Part shown: piece by piece, positions 1-33,304 of the stretch
How the letters are laid out: every line of letters starts with the position of its first letter
How positions within the stretch are numbered: the first letter of the stretch is position 1
DNA from: Actinocorallia herbida
GTDB taxonomy: Bacteria > Actinomycetota > Actinomycetes > Streptosporangiales > Streptosporangiaceae
Length of the DNA: 64,000 nucleotides
Assembly (NCBI RefSeq): GCF_003751225.1
Contig: NZ_RJKE01000001.1
Location: 4,960,001 to 5,024,000 of the forward strand
Reading direction: 5' to 3'
Notes under the pieces: generated by a model
Told to the model about the DNA's origin: nothing
The model's database searches: none
Seen by the model: the letters and a program-made list of their open reading frames with translations, nothing else
Program-made: the position numbers and the translations under genes

Positions 1-1
1 C

Positions 2-5899
<5,898 letters not shown>

Positions 5900-5915
5900 C
5901 CAAGGGAGAACAACC

Positions 5916-7388
5916 ATGAACGACCATGTCGTGATCGTCGGAGCCGGTCCCGGCGGGCTCATGCTCGCGTGCGAGCTGGCCCTCGCCGGGGTCCGCACCA
6001 CCGTGCTGGACCGGCGGACGGGACGCTCCCACGAATCGGGCGGGGCCCTGCTGCACGCCCGCTGCGTGGAGACGCTGCGGCAGCGGGGCATCGCGGAGCG
6101 GTTCGGCGACGCGGCCACCCCGCGCTGGAACCGGACCCATTTCGGGCTGCTGTACATCGAGTTCGACGACGAGCTCGGCGAGACCGAGTACGACTGGCTC
6201 ATCCCGCAGGTCCGCACCGAGGAACTGCTGGAGGAGCGGGCGCTGGAGCTCGGCGTCGAGGTGCTGCACGGGCAGGAGGTGACCGGGGTCGCCCAGGACG
6301 TCGACGGCGTCACCGTGACCGCGGTGTCGGCGGAGGGCGAACGGACCGTACGCGGCGCCTTCCTCGTAGGCGCGGACGGGGTGCACAGCACGGTCGCCCG
6401 CCTCTGCGGGTTCTCCTACGAGGACTTCGCCCCGGCCTACTACGGGGTGACGGCCGACGTCGGCGACTTCGCCGGCAACCGCGACCAGTTCGTCAACGGC
6501 CTGTACCCGGGCGGGCAGCTCGGCATCCTGCCGCTCCAGCCGGGCCGCATCCGGATCATGACGGTCGAGTGGGAGGGACGCGCCGTCCCTGCGGACGTCC
6601 CGGTGACCCGTGAGGAGGTCCTGGACAGCGTCCGCAGGCTCGTCGGCCACGCCCCCGACATCGCGGAGCCGACCTGGATGGAGCGGAACGGCCACCCCAC
6701 CCGGCTCGCGCGCGCCTACCGGGACGGCCGCGTGCTGCTCGTCGGCGACGCCGCCCACTCCCACCCGCCGTCCTCCGGCAACGGCATGGTCACCACCGTC
6801 CACGACGCCGTCAACCTGGGCTGGAAACTCGCCGCCGAGGTCCAAGGACGGGCGCCGAAAGGGCTGCTCGACAGCTACCACGCCGAACGCCACCCGGTGG
6901 GGCGGCGGGCGTGCGTGCGGGCCGCGGCGCAGATCGCGATCCAGCACCCGCTGGAGCGGCTCGGGCCACTGCGGGAGGTCCTGGCCGGGCTCGTCGAGAT
7001 GCGGGAGGTGCAGCGGTACCTCGTCCAGTACGTCACCGAGGTGTCCTACGTCTTCGACTACCCGGACGTGCCCGGCGAGCGGCACGAGCTGATCGGAACC
7101 CGTTTCCCCGAGGTGCCCGTGACGCGCCCCGACGGCGCCTCGCTCACGACCTACGAGCCCCTGGCGGGCGGCCGCGGGCTCCTGCTCGACCTCACGGGCA
7201 AGCCAGGGGCCCTGCCCGACCTTCCGGCCGGCGTCGCCGACCTGGTCGAGGTGGTGACGGTCGAGCCGGTCGCCGCGCTCGACGCCCGCGCCGTGCTGGT
7301 CCGCCCCGACGGCTTCGTCGCCTGGGCCGACCGCGGTCCGGACGGCGACGCCGGACTTCTCCACGCGCTCCGCGAGTGGTTCGGCTGA
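5916..7388 (+). CDS. FAD-dependent monooxygenase (aromatic hydroxylase / PheA-TfdB type)
   Basis: A 490-residue flavoprotein hydroxylase. It has the N-terminal dinucleotide motif GAGPGG (residues 9-14), the DG motif GADGVHS (about 150-157) and the GD motif VGDAAHSHPPSSGNG (about 275-289) that binds the FAD ribityl chain. The C-terminal thioredoxin-like extension is typical of this length class. The start ATG follows an AGGGAGA ribosome site 17 bases after the PKS stop, so it is probably co-transcribed with the PKS. These enzymes use NAD(P)H and O2 to hydroxylate electron-rich aromatic or enolic rings. In this cluster the likely job is oxidative tailoring of the polyketide or of the enolised heterocycle; that role is inferred from position only. 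Confidence 0.9.
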   Translation: MNDHVVIVGAGPGGLMLACELALAGVRTTVLDRRTGRSHESGGALLHARCVETLRQRGIAERFGDAATPRWNRTHFGLLYIEFDDELGETEYDWLIPQVRTEELLEERALELGVEVLHGQEVTGVAQDVDGVTVTAVSAEGERTVRGAFLVGADGVHSTVARLCGFSYEDFAPAYYGVTADVGDFAGNRDQFVNGLYPGGQLGILPLQPGRIRIMTVEWEGRAVPADVPVTREEVLDSVRRLVGHAPDIAEPTWMERNGHPTRLARAYRDGRVLLVGDAAHSHPPSSGNGMVTTVHDAVNLGWKLAAEVQGRAPKGLLDSYHAERHPVGRRACVRAAAQIAIQHPLERLGPLREVLAGLVEMREVQRYLVQYVTEVSYVFDYPDVPGERHELIGTRFPEVPVTRPDGASLTTYEPLAGGRGLLLDLTGKPGALPDLPAGVADLVEVVTVEPVAALDARAVLVRPDGFVAWADRGPDGDAGLLHALREWFG

Positions 7389-7437
7389 GACGGCTTAAGC
7401 GCCGGTTGAGGGGGATTTTACGGGGCTCGGCGAGAAT

Positions 7438-7467
7438 GGCCGTGGCAATTCTGGAATTGTCACGGCC
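7438..7467. terminator. Hairpin between monooxygenase and methyltransferase genes
   Basis: Thirteen-base arms starting GGCCGTGG and ending TCACGGCC pair around the loop CTGG, with one G-T wobble. No T-tract follows, so it may be a terminator, a processing signal or a protein-binding palindrome. It lies 30 bases upstream of the methyltransferase start. Confidence 0.5.
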
Positions 7468-7496
7468 CTCCCGTCCTCTCGAAAAGGGGTACCCAC

Positions 7497-8351
7497 ATGT
7501 CCGACGGCCTCCGCGTTCTCGGAACCGCCGCGCACGTCGCCCGTCTGCTCGGCGGCGACTCCAGCATCCACAGCCTGTACGGCCCCGAGGGCTCGCCCGT
7601 CTACCATTTCCTCACCCGCTACGACGAGGCCGACGCCGAGGCGATGCTGGCCGTCGCCGAAGGCCGCAAGGGCACCCTGCTCGAACTCGCGTGCGGCTCG
7701 GGAAGGCTCACCTTCCCGTTCCTGGAGGAGGGGTTCGACGCGGTCGGCCTCGACATGTCGCCGTACATGCTCGGCCTGTTCGCGGCGCGGCTCGAGGAGG
7801 AGAAGGAGGACGGCGCCGACTACACCGGCCGCGTCTCCACCATCGAGGGCGACATGACCTCGTTCTCCCTCGATCGCACCTTCGACTTCATCACGCTCGG
7901 CGCCAACGCGATCAGCTACCTGGAGAGCGACCAGCGCGCGTCGCTGTTCGACTCCGTGCGCCGCCACCTCAGCGCCGACGGGCGCTTCCTGATGACCCTC
8001 ATCGAGTTCCCCGGCATCGAGGAGCGCGCGGAGTCGTTCGAGACCCAGGCGATCGTCGCGACCGGCGCCGACGCCGACATCCCGATGCTGCTGACCCTGC
8101 TCGACTACGTGGACCCGGTCGAGATGCTGCGGTCCAGCAACTTCCTGGCCCACCGGGTCGAGGACGGCGACATCATCGACACCAAGATCTTCACGGCGCT
8201 GTCCCACGTGCTCCCGGCCGCCCCGCTCCGTGCGGAGATCGAGGCGGCCGGGCTGCGGGTGCTACAGCAGCATGAGGTGGTCAGCCAGTTCCAGATCCAG
8301 GCGTCCTTCGCCATCACGCCGAAGATCTACCTGCTCGAAGCGGCCCTGTAG
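7497..8351 (+). CDS. Class I SAM-dependent methyltransferase
   Basis: A 284-residue Rossmann-fold methyltransferase. Motif I is LLELACGSGRL (about residues 61-71), the acidic end of beta-2 is VGLDMS, and the post-motif region EGDMTSFSL with DFITLGANAISYL is typical of small-molecule N- or O-methyltransferases. The ATG is preceded by AAAAGGGG. It lies 108 bases downstream of the monooxygenase, past a 13-bp hairpin, so it may be read through or have its own promoter. It is convergent with the NTF2-like gene 22 bases later. Substrate unknown; an oxygen or ring nitrogen of the cluster product is a reasonable guess. Confidence 0.85.
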   Translation: MSDGLRVLGTAAHVARLLGGDSSIHSLYGPEGSPVYHFLTRYDEADAEAMLAVAEGRKGTLLELACGSGRLTFPFLEEGFDAVGLDMSPYMLGLFAARLEEEKEDGADYTGRVSTIEGDMTSFSLDRTFDFITLGANAISYLESDQRASLFDSVRRHLSADGRFLMTLIEFPGIEERAESFETQAIVATGADADIPMLLTLLDYVDPVEMLRSSNFLAHRVEDGDIIDTKIFTALSHVLPAAPLRAEIEAAGLRVLQQHEVVSQFQIQASFAITPKIYLLEAAL

Positions 8352-8373
8352 CCACCGCGACCGGCCCCGGGGC

Positions 8374-8853
8374 TCAGCCGGCCCCGGGGGAGGTCCGGCC
8401 GAGCCGGCTGAAGGATTGACCGCCGTGCTCGCCCCACAGATGGGTGATGGCCTCGATCGTGCAGTAGTCGCGGAACAGGACGATCCGGCCATCGCGGACG
8501 CGGAGGACCTGGATGTAGGGCGCCTGGAACCGCTCGCCGGTGCCGATGTCCTCGGTGCGGGAGATGAACTCCGCGACGACGACCTCGGGGTCGTCGGTCT
8601 CGTAGACGGTCTCCTCGAGGTGGTCGAGCAGGCGGCGGGTGCCCCGGGTCGCGTGCTCCAGGGCGGCCGAGATGATCAGGCGGATGGTCTCCCTGCCCTC
8701 GAACCGCCGCGGCATGCCGTCCGCCGAGAACGGGACCTCCAGCACCCCGTCCTCGGCGAACAGGTCGGCCTGGCCGTCGGCGTCGAGCCGGGAAATGCGC
8801 TCCTGTTTGAGCAGGAAGACCTCTTTGGGCGTCAAGAGCCTGTCGTGGTCCAT
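8374..8853 (-). CDS. NTF2/SnoaL-like fold protein
   Basis: A 159-residue protein with the length and pattern of the cone-shaped NTF2-like superfamily: an N-terminal helix (LTPKEVFLLKQERISRLD), FAEDGVLEVPF on strand 1, then LFRDYCTIEAITHLWGE near the C-terminus, resembling SnoaL/PhzA-type members. Such proteins act as cyclases, isomerases or non-catalytic ligand binders in antibiotic clusters. It is transcribed divergently from the giant PKS at 9036 and shares its 182-base control region. A cyclisation or binding role is inferred from fold and context; no catalytic residues can be named with confidence. Confidence 0.75.
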   Translation of the reverse strand: MDHDRLLTPKEVFLLKQERISRLDADGQADLFAEDGVLEVPFSADGMPRRFEGRETIRLIISAALEHATRGTRRLLDHLEETVYETDDPEVVVAEFISRTEDIGTGERFQAPYIQVLRVRDGRIVLFRDYCTIEAITHLWGEHGGQSFSRLGRTSPGAG

Positions 8854-8928
8854 AAAGAACGGCCTTTCTTTCGTCCATACGCGCGGCGTACGGCGTGGAT
8901 TCTTGTCGGACCATCGAACATCAGCCCA

Positions 8929-9020
8929 CTAAACGGACCCTTTCAGCGACCTAAACCGATCTTGCCGGTGCCCGACGGATCTGGTATCGAAAAGGGCACT
9001 GAATTATTAAGACGCCTTAA
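8929..9020 (+). promoter_or_regulatory. Promoter of giant PKS with SARP-like direct repeats and a TTAAG/CTTAA palindrome
   Basis: CTAAACGGACC (8929-8939) and CTAAACCGATC (8951-8961) are near-identical 11-mers whose starts are 22 bases apart; the 11 bases between them are a degenerate third copy. This 11/22-bp phasing is the hallmark of SARP operators. Directly after the repeats lies TTGCCG (8962-8967), then 17 bases, then TATCGA (8985-8990), a plausible -35/-10 pair. In the leader TTAAG-acgc-CTTAA (9007-9020) forms a short palindrome. The SARP at 28434-29201 is the natural candidate regulator. Confidence 0.5.
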
Positions 9021-9035
9021 CTCGAGGGATCAACG

Positions 9036-28310
<19,275 letters not shown>

Positions 28311-28314
28311 CCGT

Positions 28315-28346
28315 CCGTCCGGGCCCGGGAGACCGGGCCCGGACGG
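28315..28346. terminator. Hairpin after the giant PKS
   Basis: Fourteen-base perfect arms (CCGTCCGGGCCCGG and its complement) flank the loop GAGA, starting 5 bases after the PKS stop. It stands in tandem with the stronger hairpin at 28383-28424. Confidence 0.7.
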
Positions 28347-28382
28347 CCGAACCCGGAACACCCTGAGCACCGGAACACGGAA

Positions 28383-28424
28383 AAGGCCGCGGGCCCAGGG
28401 ATCGCTCCCTGGGCCCGCGGCCTT
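28383..28424. terminator. Bidirectional terminator between PKS and SARP genes
   Basis: A perfect 19-base stem begins AAGGCCGCGGG and ends CCCGCGGCCTT around the loop TCGC. With A residues on the left and T residues on the right it can serve both converging transcripts: the PKS from the left, and the SARP, whose stop is only 10 bases away, from the right. Confidence 0.8.
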
Positions 28425-28433
28425 CGGTCGGGT

Positions 28434-29201
28434 TCAGCCGGCGACGCGGACCCGGTCGGCGTCGCGGGCGAGGATGGTCCGCTGCGCCTCGCGGAGCCTG
28501 GCCCCCGGTTCGAGGCCGAGCTCCCGGTCGAGGGTCTCCCACGCGGTCCGGTAGACGCGCAGCGCGTCGGCGCGCCGCCCGGAGCTGTACAGCGCGCGCA
28601 TCAGCTGCTCGTAGAAGACCTCGTTGAGCGGGTGCTCGTTGATCAGCCCGTAGAGCGAGCTGACCAGCTCCCGGTGGCGGCCCAGCATCAGCTTCGTCTC
28701 CACGAGCCGCTCCAGGCACTCCACCCGGATCTCCTCGATCCGGGTCACCAGGCCCCGGCCCATCGGCCCGATCGGCAGGCCGCTGAGCATCGGACCGCAC
28801 CACAGGCCGAGGGCCTGCTCGAACGCCGCGAGCGCCTCCTCGCCGCGGCCCCGCATCAGATGGCCGCGGCCCGTCCTGACGAGCTCCTGGAACACCAGGT
28901 AGTCGATGTCCTCCGGGTCGACCTTCAGCAGGTATCCCGGCGCCTGCGTGACGATCGGGCTGTCCTCGTCGCCGGGCCGGGACAGGAGCTTGCGGAGCTG
29001 GGAGATGTAGACGTGCAGCGCGGGGACGGCGCGCAGCGGCGGATCCTCGTCCCAGATCTCCCCGATGAGCTGCTTGGTCGAGACGACCTGGTTCGCGTGC
29101 ACCACGAGCACCGCGAGCGCGGTGCCCATCTTCTGGGCCTGGATCACCTGCGCGGTGTCCCCGTCGACCAGCTTGATCGGTCCCAGCACCTGGTACTTCA
29201 C
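28434..29201 (-). CDS. SARP-family transcriptional activator (AfsR/DnrI type, short form)
   Basis: A 255-residue two-domain SARP. The winged-helix trans_reg_C domain covers about residues 20-95 (TKQLIGEIWDEDPP, then VPALHVYISQLRKLL), and the bacterial transcriptional activation domain about 98-245 (the DYLVFQELV, RRADALRVYRTAWETL and ELGLEPGARLREAQ pattern). There is no ATPase extension. The GTG start overlaps the NRPS stop as GTGA, so translation is coupled to the NRPS. SARPs bind 11-bp-phased direct repeats near the -35 box; such repeats lie before the giant PKS at 8929-8961. Likely pathway-specific activator. Confidence 0.93.
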   Translation of the reverse strand: MKYQVLGPIKLVDGDTAQVIQAQKMGTALAVLVVHANQVVSTKQLIGEIWDEDPPLRAVPALHVYISQLRKLLSRPGDEDSPIVTQAPGYLLKVDPEDIDYLVFQELVRTGRGHLMRGRGEEALAAFEQALGLWCGPMLSGLPIGPMGRGLVTRIEEIRVECLERLVETKLMLGRHRELVSSLYGLINEHPLNEVFYEQLMRALYSSGRRADALRVYRTAWETLDRELGLEPGARLREAQRTILARDADRVRVAG

Positions 29202-32200
29202 AGGCCGCCTCCTCTCCGGATCCTGGCGGCCAGCGCCAGCGGCGTCGGATGTTCGAATATCTCGGCGAGCGGCACGACCACCGAGGTGAGCTCCTCCACC
29301 CGCTGGCCCAGCAGCGCGCCCTGGAGCGAGTTCCCGCCGCTGAGGAAGAAGTTGGTGTCGCCGTCGGCCCCCGGGACGCCGAGCAGATCGCGCCAGATCC
29401 CGAGGAGGGCCGTCACGAGCTCGTCGTCGACGGGTGCGGCGTCACCGGAACCGGCCGGTCCGGTGCGCTCGGCCGCGAGCCGGGTGAGCGCCGGGTAGTC
29501 GACCTTGTCGTTGGCGGTCTTGGGGAACTCCGCCAGCTCCGCGAACTCCGCCGGGACCATGGACCTCGGCAGCCGTTCGCCCGCCCAGCGCCACAGCTCG
29601 TCGGCCGGCGGCGCCGTGCCCGCCGGGGCGACGAACGCGACGAGCCGGCCGTCCGCGGTGGGGTCGCCGTCGAGGACGACGGCCACCGACCGCAGCGCGG
29701 GGTGCTCGGCCAGGACCGCCTCGATCTCGCCCAGCTCGATCCGGTTGCCGCGCAGCTTGATCTGCCGGTCCCCGCGGCCGAGCAGGACGAGGCTGCCGTC
29801 GGCCTGCCAGTAGGCGGCGTCACCGGTCCGGTAGTACCGGCCGAGCCCCGGCGCTTCGGGGAACCGCTCCGCGGTCAGGTCCGGACGGCCGTGGTAGCCG
29901 TCGGCCAGACCGCCTCCGGCGATGCACAGCTCGCCCCGCACCCCGATCGGCAGCGGCCTGCCGCGCGGATCCAGGACGTGCGCCCGGGTGTCGCGAATGG
30001 GCCGCCCGACGTCCATCCTGCGCCCGACCGGCCCCGGCACGACCGCCGAGGTCGACCAGATCGTCGTCTCGGTCGGCCCGTAGACGTGGTGGAGTTCGCA
30101 TCCGGTCTCCAGCAGCCGCCTGGCCAGCTCGGGCGCGAGCGGTTCGCCGCCGCTGAGCACCTGGCGGCCGCCCAGCGCCGACCCCGCCTCGTCCAGGACG
30201 GCCCGCCAGGTGGTGGGCGTCGCCTGGACCGCGTGGGCGCCGTGCCGCTCGATCAGCTCGGCGAGGACCCGGCCGTCGACCCTGGCCCGGTCGGGGGCGA
30301 CGACGACCAGGCCGCCCGAGGCCAGTGGGACGAAGAGCTCCAGGCCCGAGATGTCGAAGGCGAACGTGGTCAGCCATACCGTCGCGTGGCCGGCGTCCGC
30401 GCCGAGCTCGTCGGTGAAGTGGGCGACGAGGTTGGCCAGCGCGGCCCGCCCCACGAGGGTGCCCTTCGGCTTGCCGGTGGAACCCGAGGTGTACATCAGG
30501 TAGGCGAGCGCGGCCCGGTCGTCGTCCGGACCCCGATCCCGGGGGACGTCCGCGGTGTCCGGCGCCTCCGGGATCTCCAGGATCGCCGGGGCGTCGGCCG
30601 CGGGCCTGCGACCGTGCCACAGGAGCGTGCGGGCGCCGGAGTCGGTCAGCTGGTGGGCGACGCGCGGCGCCGGATGGTCGGGGTCGATCGGGAGGTAGGC
30701 GGCGCCGGTCAGCCACACGCCGAGGACGGCGGCGGCCAGTTCCGGTCCGCGGGGGGCGGCGATCGCCACGATGTCCCCGGGTCCCGTGCCGGCCAGCAGG
30801 TCGCGGACGGCGAGCGCGCCCGCCCACAGGCCACCGCGGGTGACGACGCGGTCGCCGTCGAGGACGGCGGGGGCCGCGGGGTTCTCGACGGCGCGGGCGT
30901 GCACGGCGGTGAGCACGCCGGGCGCGGGCCCTGCCTCGGTCGCGTTGGCGGCGTCGATGACGGCGTGGTCGCGGTCGCCCCACGCCCGCAGCGCGCCGAC
31001 GGGCGCGTCCGGGTTCTCGTCGAGCGCGCGGAGCAGCCGCTCATAGCGGTCGAGCAGCAGCTCGACGTCGTCCCGGTCGAACAGCTCGGTCCGGTACACC
31101 GCCCGGATCCGGACGGCGTCCGGCGCGGACATCACGAACAGCTCGATGTCGAACTTGGCGGCGCCGTTCTCCAGGTGCAGCGGCTCGGCCTTGACCCCGT
31201 CGAGCGCGAACGGCGGGATGCCGAAGCCCTCGACGTAGTTGAAGGCGTGCTGGAACAGCATGGTCCGCCAGGAGTCGCCGGACCGGTCCGCGCGGCGCGT
31301 CAGCTCGTCCACCGGGACGTCGGCGTGCAGCAGGGCGTCGAAGTAGAGGTCGCGGACGCGCCGGACGAAGTCCCGGCCGCTCTCGGCGTGGTCGATCGCG
31401 GTCCGCAGCGGCAGCACGTTGACGTGGTAGCCGATGGCCCGGGGCGCGGACCGCGGCCTGGTGTTCACCGGGACGCCCACGACGAGGTCGGGGCCCGCGC
31501 CGTGCGCGTCGAGCAGCAGCAGGTGGGCGGCGAGCAGGACGACCGTCTCCGGGGCGCGCACCGCCCGCTGGATCCGCCGCACGGCCGCGATGACCGGGTC
31601 CGGCAGCGCGCGCAGCAGATGGTCGCCCGCCAGGGTCGGCGCGGACACGTCCGGCCGGCCGCACCACAGGTCGGCGGGGCGCGCGACCAGGCCGGTCAGC
31701 CGCCCGCGCCAGTGCGCCTCGCTCTCGGCCGTGACGGGCGGGTCGGGCAGCGCGGGCACCGTCCCGGTGAGCGTCGCGGGCAGCGGCCCGCCCGCGGCGA
31801 GCGCGGTGTAGGCGGCCGCGAACTCCTCGACGAACACCGGGATCGACGTGGCGTCGAAGACGAGATGGTGGACGACGAAGCAGAGGCCGTCCGCGCGTTC
31901 ACCGGCCAGGACGGCGGCGCGGACCAGGGGTTCGTCCGCGAACGCGAAGGGCATGGCGACGAACGGGGCGAGGTCCTCCTCGGGGACTCCGCCGGAGGCG
32001 GACAGCAGGGTCACGTCCGGGGCTTCGGCCGAGGCGGGCAGGACCGTCCGGACGAGCGCCACGCCGTCCGCCCGGAACACGGTGCGCAGGGACTCGTGCC
32101 GTCGTATCAGGGCGGTCAGCGCGGCCCGGACCGCGGGGACCGAGAGCCGGCCGTCGGTGCGGAAGCCGAAGGCGAGATTGTTCGGGACCCGGTCCGGGGT

Positions 32201-32272
32201 CATCCGGTCGAGCAGCCAGAGCGCCTCCTCCTTGACCGAGGCCGTCTCCGCGGTCGGCGTCGCGTCGTTCAT
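29198..32272 (-). CDS. Single-module NRPS, C-A(Gly)-PCP
   Basis: A 1024-residue single module. The condensation domain has HHLVFDATS (about residues 131-139; HHxxxD kept, usual Gly replaced by Ala). The adenylation domain has YTSGSTGKPKG (near 592-602), FAFDISGLELF, YGPTETTIW, YRTGD and NDKVDY. Reading the ten pocket positions by alignment gives D-I-L-Q-L-G-V-I-W-K, one change from the glycine code DILQLGLIWK. The PCP has GGNSL (Ser near residue 979). There is no TE or epimerase. The ATG overlaps the upstream cyclase stop as ATGA, and its own stop overlaps the SARP start. It should accept the beta-ketoacyl chain from the last PKS ACP, amidate it with glycine and present a beta-ketoacyl-glycyl thioester to the cyclase. 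The architecture matches TrdD of tirandamycin. Confidence 0.93.
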   Translation of the reverse strand: MNDATPTAETASVKEEALWLLDRMTPDRVPNNLAFGFRTDGRLSVPAVRAALTALIRRHESLRTVFRADGVALVRTVLPASAEAPDVTLLSASGGVPEEDLAPFVAMPFAFADEPLVRAAVLAGERADGLCFVVHHLVFDATSIPVFVEEFAAAYTALAAGGPLPATLTGTVPALPDPPVTAESEAHWRGRLTGLVARPADLWCGRPDVSAPTLAGDHLLRALPDPVIAAVRRIQRAVRAPETVVLLAAHLLLLDAHGAGPDLVVGVPVNTRPRSAPRAIGYHVNVLPLRTAIDHAESGRDFVRRVRDLYFDALLHADVPVDELTRRADRSGDSWRTMLFQHAFNYVEGFGIPPFALDGVKAEPLHLENGAAKFDIELFVMSAPDAVRIRAVYRTELFDRDDVELLLDRYERLLRALDENPDAPVGALRAWGDRDHAVIDAANATEAGPAPGVLTAVHARAVENPAAPAVLDGDRVVTRGGLWAGALAVRDLLAGTGPGDIVAIAAPRGPELAAAVLGVWLTGAAYLPIDPDHPAPRVAHQLTDSGARTLLWHGRRPAADAPAILEIPEAPDTADVPRDRGPDDDRAALAYLMYTSGSTGKPKGTLVGRAALANLVAHFTDELGADAGHATVWLTTFAFDISGLELFVPLASGGLVVVAPDRARVDGRVLAELIERHGAHAVQATPTTWRAVLDEAGSALGGRQVLSGGEPLAPELARRLLETGCELHHVYGPTETTIWSTSAVVPGPVGRRMDVGRPIRDTRAHVLDPRGRPLPIGVRGELCIAGGGLADGYHGRPDLTAERFPEAPGLGRYYRTGDAAYWQADGSLVLLGRGDRQIKLRGNRIELGEIEAVLAEHPALRSVAVVLDGDPTADGRLVAFVAPAGTAPPADELWRWAGERLPRSMVPAEFAELAEFPKTANDKVDYPALTRLAAERTGPAGSGDAAPVDDELVTALLGIWRDLLGVPGADGDTNFFLSGGNSLQGALLGQRVEELTSVVVPLAEIFEHPTPLALAARIRRGGGL

Positions 32273-33087
32273 CGCGCCCCCTCGATGAGCAGGTCGTGGA
32301 CCGCGGCGGCGACCTCCGGAGCGCGCAACAGCTCGGCGTGCGGGAGGTCGAACCGGATCTCCCGCGCGACGACGCCCTCGCGCCGGCCGGCGGGCAGCGT
32401 GTTGAGGCCGTTGTGCTCGCTCGCCGAGGTGATCGCGGTCGCCGCGGCCCAGCCTCGGCCCGGGTCCAGCTCGGCCGCCGACACCAGGTAGGACAGGAAC
32501 GCGCGGAAGCCGCCGAGCAGCTCGGCGGAGCGGTCGGCCGCCAGGCCGATCCTGGTGAGGGCGGGTTCTCCGTGCGCCACGACGAGGTCGCTCAGCACTT
32601 TGGCCAGTTCCGGCATCGCGGTGCGCTCGGCCAGTGCGGCGTCCCCGTCGGTGCGGGCCGCCGTGGCCTGGTCGGCGGTCAGGAAGCCGGTGAGCGCGCC
32701 GATGGCGTCGAGGTAGTGGCGGTGCAGCAGGGCGGGGTGCGGCGCCTCGGGGTCGAAGACGATCAGTGCGGGCGGCTCCTGCCAGGCCGAGATCCGCTCG
32801 ACCAGACCGGCGCCGAACACACTGCCGACGCAGTAGCCGAGAACGCACCGGACCGTCATTCCGGAGGCTCGGGCCTCCGCGGCCCAACGGTCGAGATGAT
32901 CGTCGGCGGACCGGTCCCCGGGGGCCGGCGGCCTGGTCTCCCAGACGGCCTCGGAGGTCGGCACCTTCGGGATCAGGTCACTGAAGGAACCGACGGTCCG
33001 CCCCGTGGCGGCGGCGAAATCCGAAGCGAGTATCAGGTCCGCGGTCGAAGAACCGCGAAGGACATTGAACGCGACCGGCTGTGCCAT
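32269..33087 (-). CDS. Discrete Dieckmann cyclase (TrdC/SlgL/KirHI type), alpha/beta-hydrolase fold
   Basis: A 272-residue alpha/beta-hydrolase resembling a type II thioesterase, but with Cys in the nucleophile elbow: LGYCVGS, Cys86. Asp112 (LIVFDPEAPH) and His251 (FDLPHAELL) complete a Cys-Asp-His triad at nearly the spacing known for TrdC (Cys88, Asp115, His253). That family releases NRPS-bound beta-ketoacyl-aminoacyl thioesters by Dieckmann condensation, giving tetramic acids or pyridones. With the adjacent glycine NRPS, a 3-acyl tetramic acid is the expected product. The stop overlaps the NRPS start (ATGA). It is divergent from the 33305 gene across a 217-base promoter region with TAGGGG boxes. 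An editing thioesterase is the alternative; the Cys, the spacing and the neighbours argue against it. Confidence 0.85.
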   Translation of the reverse strand: MAQPVAFNVLRGSSTADLILASDFAAATGRTVGSFSDLIPKVPTSEAVWETRPPAPGDRSADDHLDRWAAEARASGMTVRCVLGYCVGSVFGAGLVERISAWQEPPALIVFDPEAPHPALLHRHYLDAIGALTGFLTADQATAARTDGDAALAERTAMPELAKVLSDLVVAHGEPALTRIGLAADRSAELLGGFRAFLSYLVSAAELDPGRGWAAATAITSASEHNGLNTLPAGRREGVVAREIRFDLPHAELLRAPEVAAAVHDLLIEGAR

Positions 33088-33160
33088 TTCGCCTCTCGCT
33101 CTGCATAGGTATCAAAGCTCTGAACCGGGACAACATTCGCACCCGCCCTCCTCGCGCAGG

Positions 33161-33247
33161 AACCCCTAGCCGCCCCGGCTATTTATGGCCTTTGTCCGCT
33201 CTAGGGGTCGATAGGGGCTGCTGTGGCACCGGCCCCCGACCTACGCT
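33161..33247. promoter_or_regulatory. Divergent promoter region with TAGGGG activator-like boxes
   Basis: Rightward, CTAGGGGTC (33201-33209) and TAGGGG (33212-33217) lie just upstream of a weak -35 position, and TACGCT (33242-33247) can serve as -10 for the 33305 gene. Leftward, CCCCTAG (33163-33169, that is CTAGGGG on the minus strand) stands 25 bases before AATGTT (33137-33132, minus strand), a possible -10 for the cyclase-NRPS-SARP operon. The same TAGGGG pair precedes the luciferase-like gene at 36748-36765. Confidence 0.4.
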
Positions 33248-33304
33248 CCTGCCCGAACGGAATGCCGAAATCGAGCCGGAATTTCCCGCAGAACTGGAGT
33301 GGGC

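Noticed and set aside
8361-8391. Direct repeat CCGGCCCCGGGG after the methyltransferase stop as a regulatory element
   Set aside because: Short, GC-only and partly inside the 3' end of the convergent gene; at best a weak terminator.
32273-32887. Upstream extension of the NRPS frame beyond the ATG at 32272
   Set aside because: Arg-rich and overlapping the well-supported cyclase gene; the condensation domain begins right after ATG 32272.
32269-33087. Ordinary type II (editing) thioesterase
   Set aside because: The nucleophile is Cys in GYCVG, triad spacing matches TrdC-type Dieckmann cyclases, and the partner NRPS and PKS lack any other release domain.
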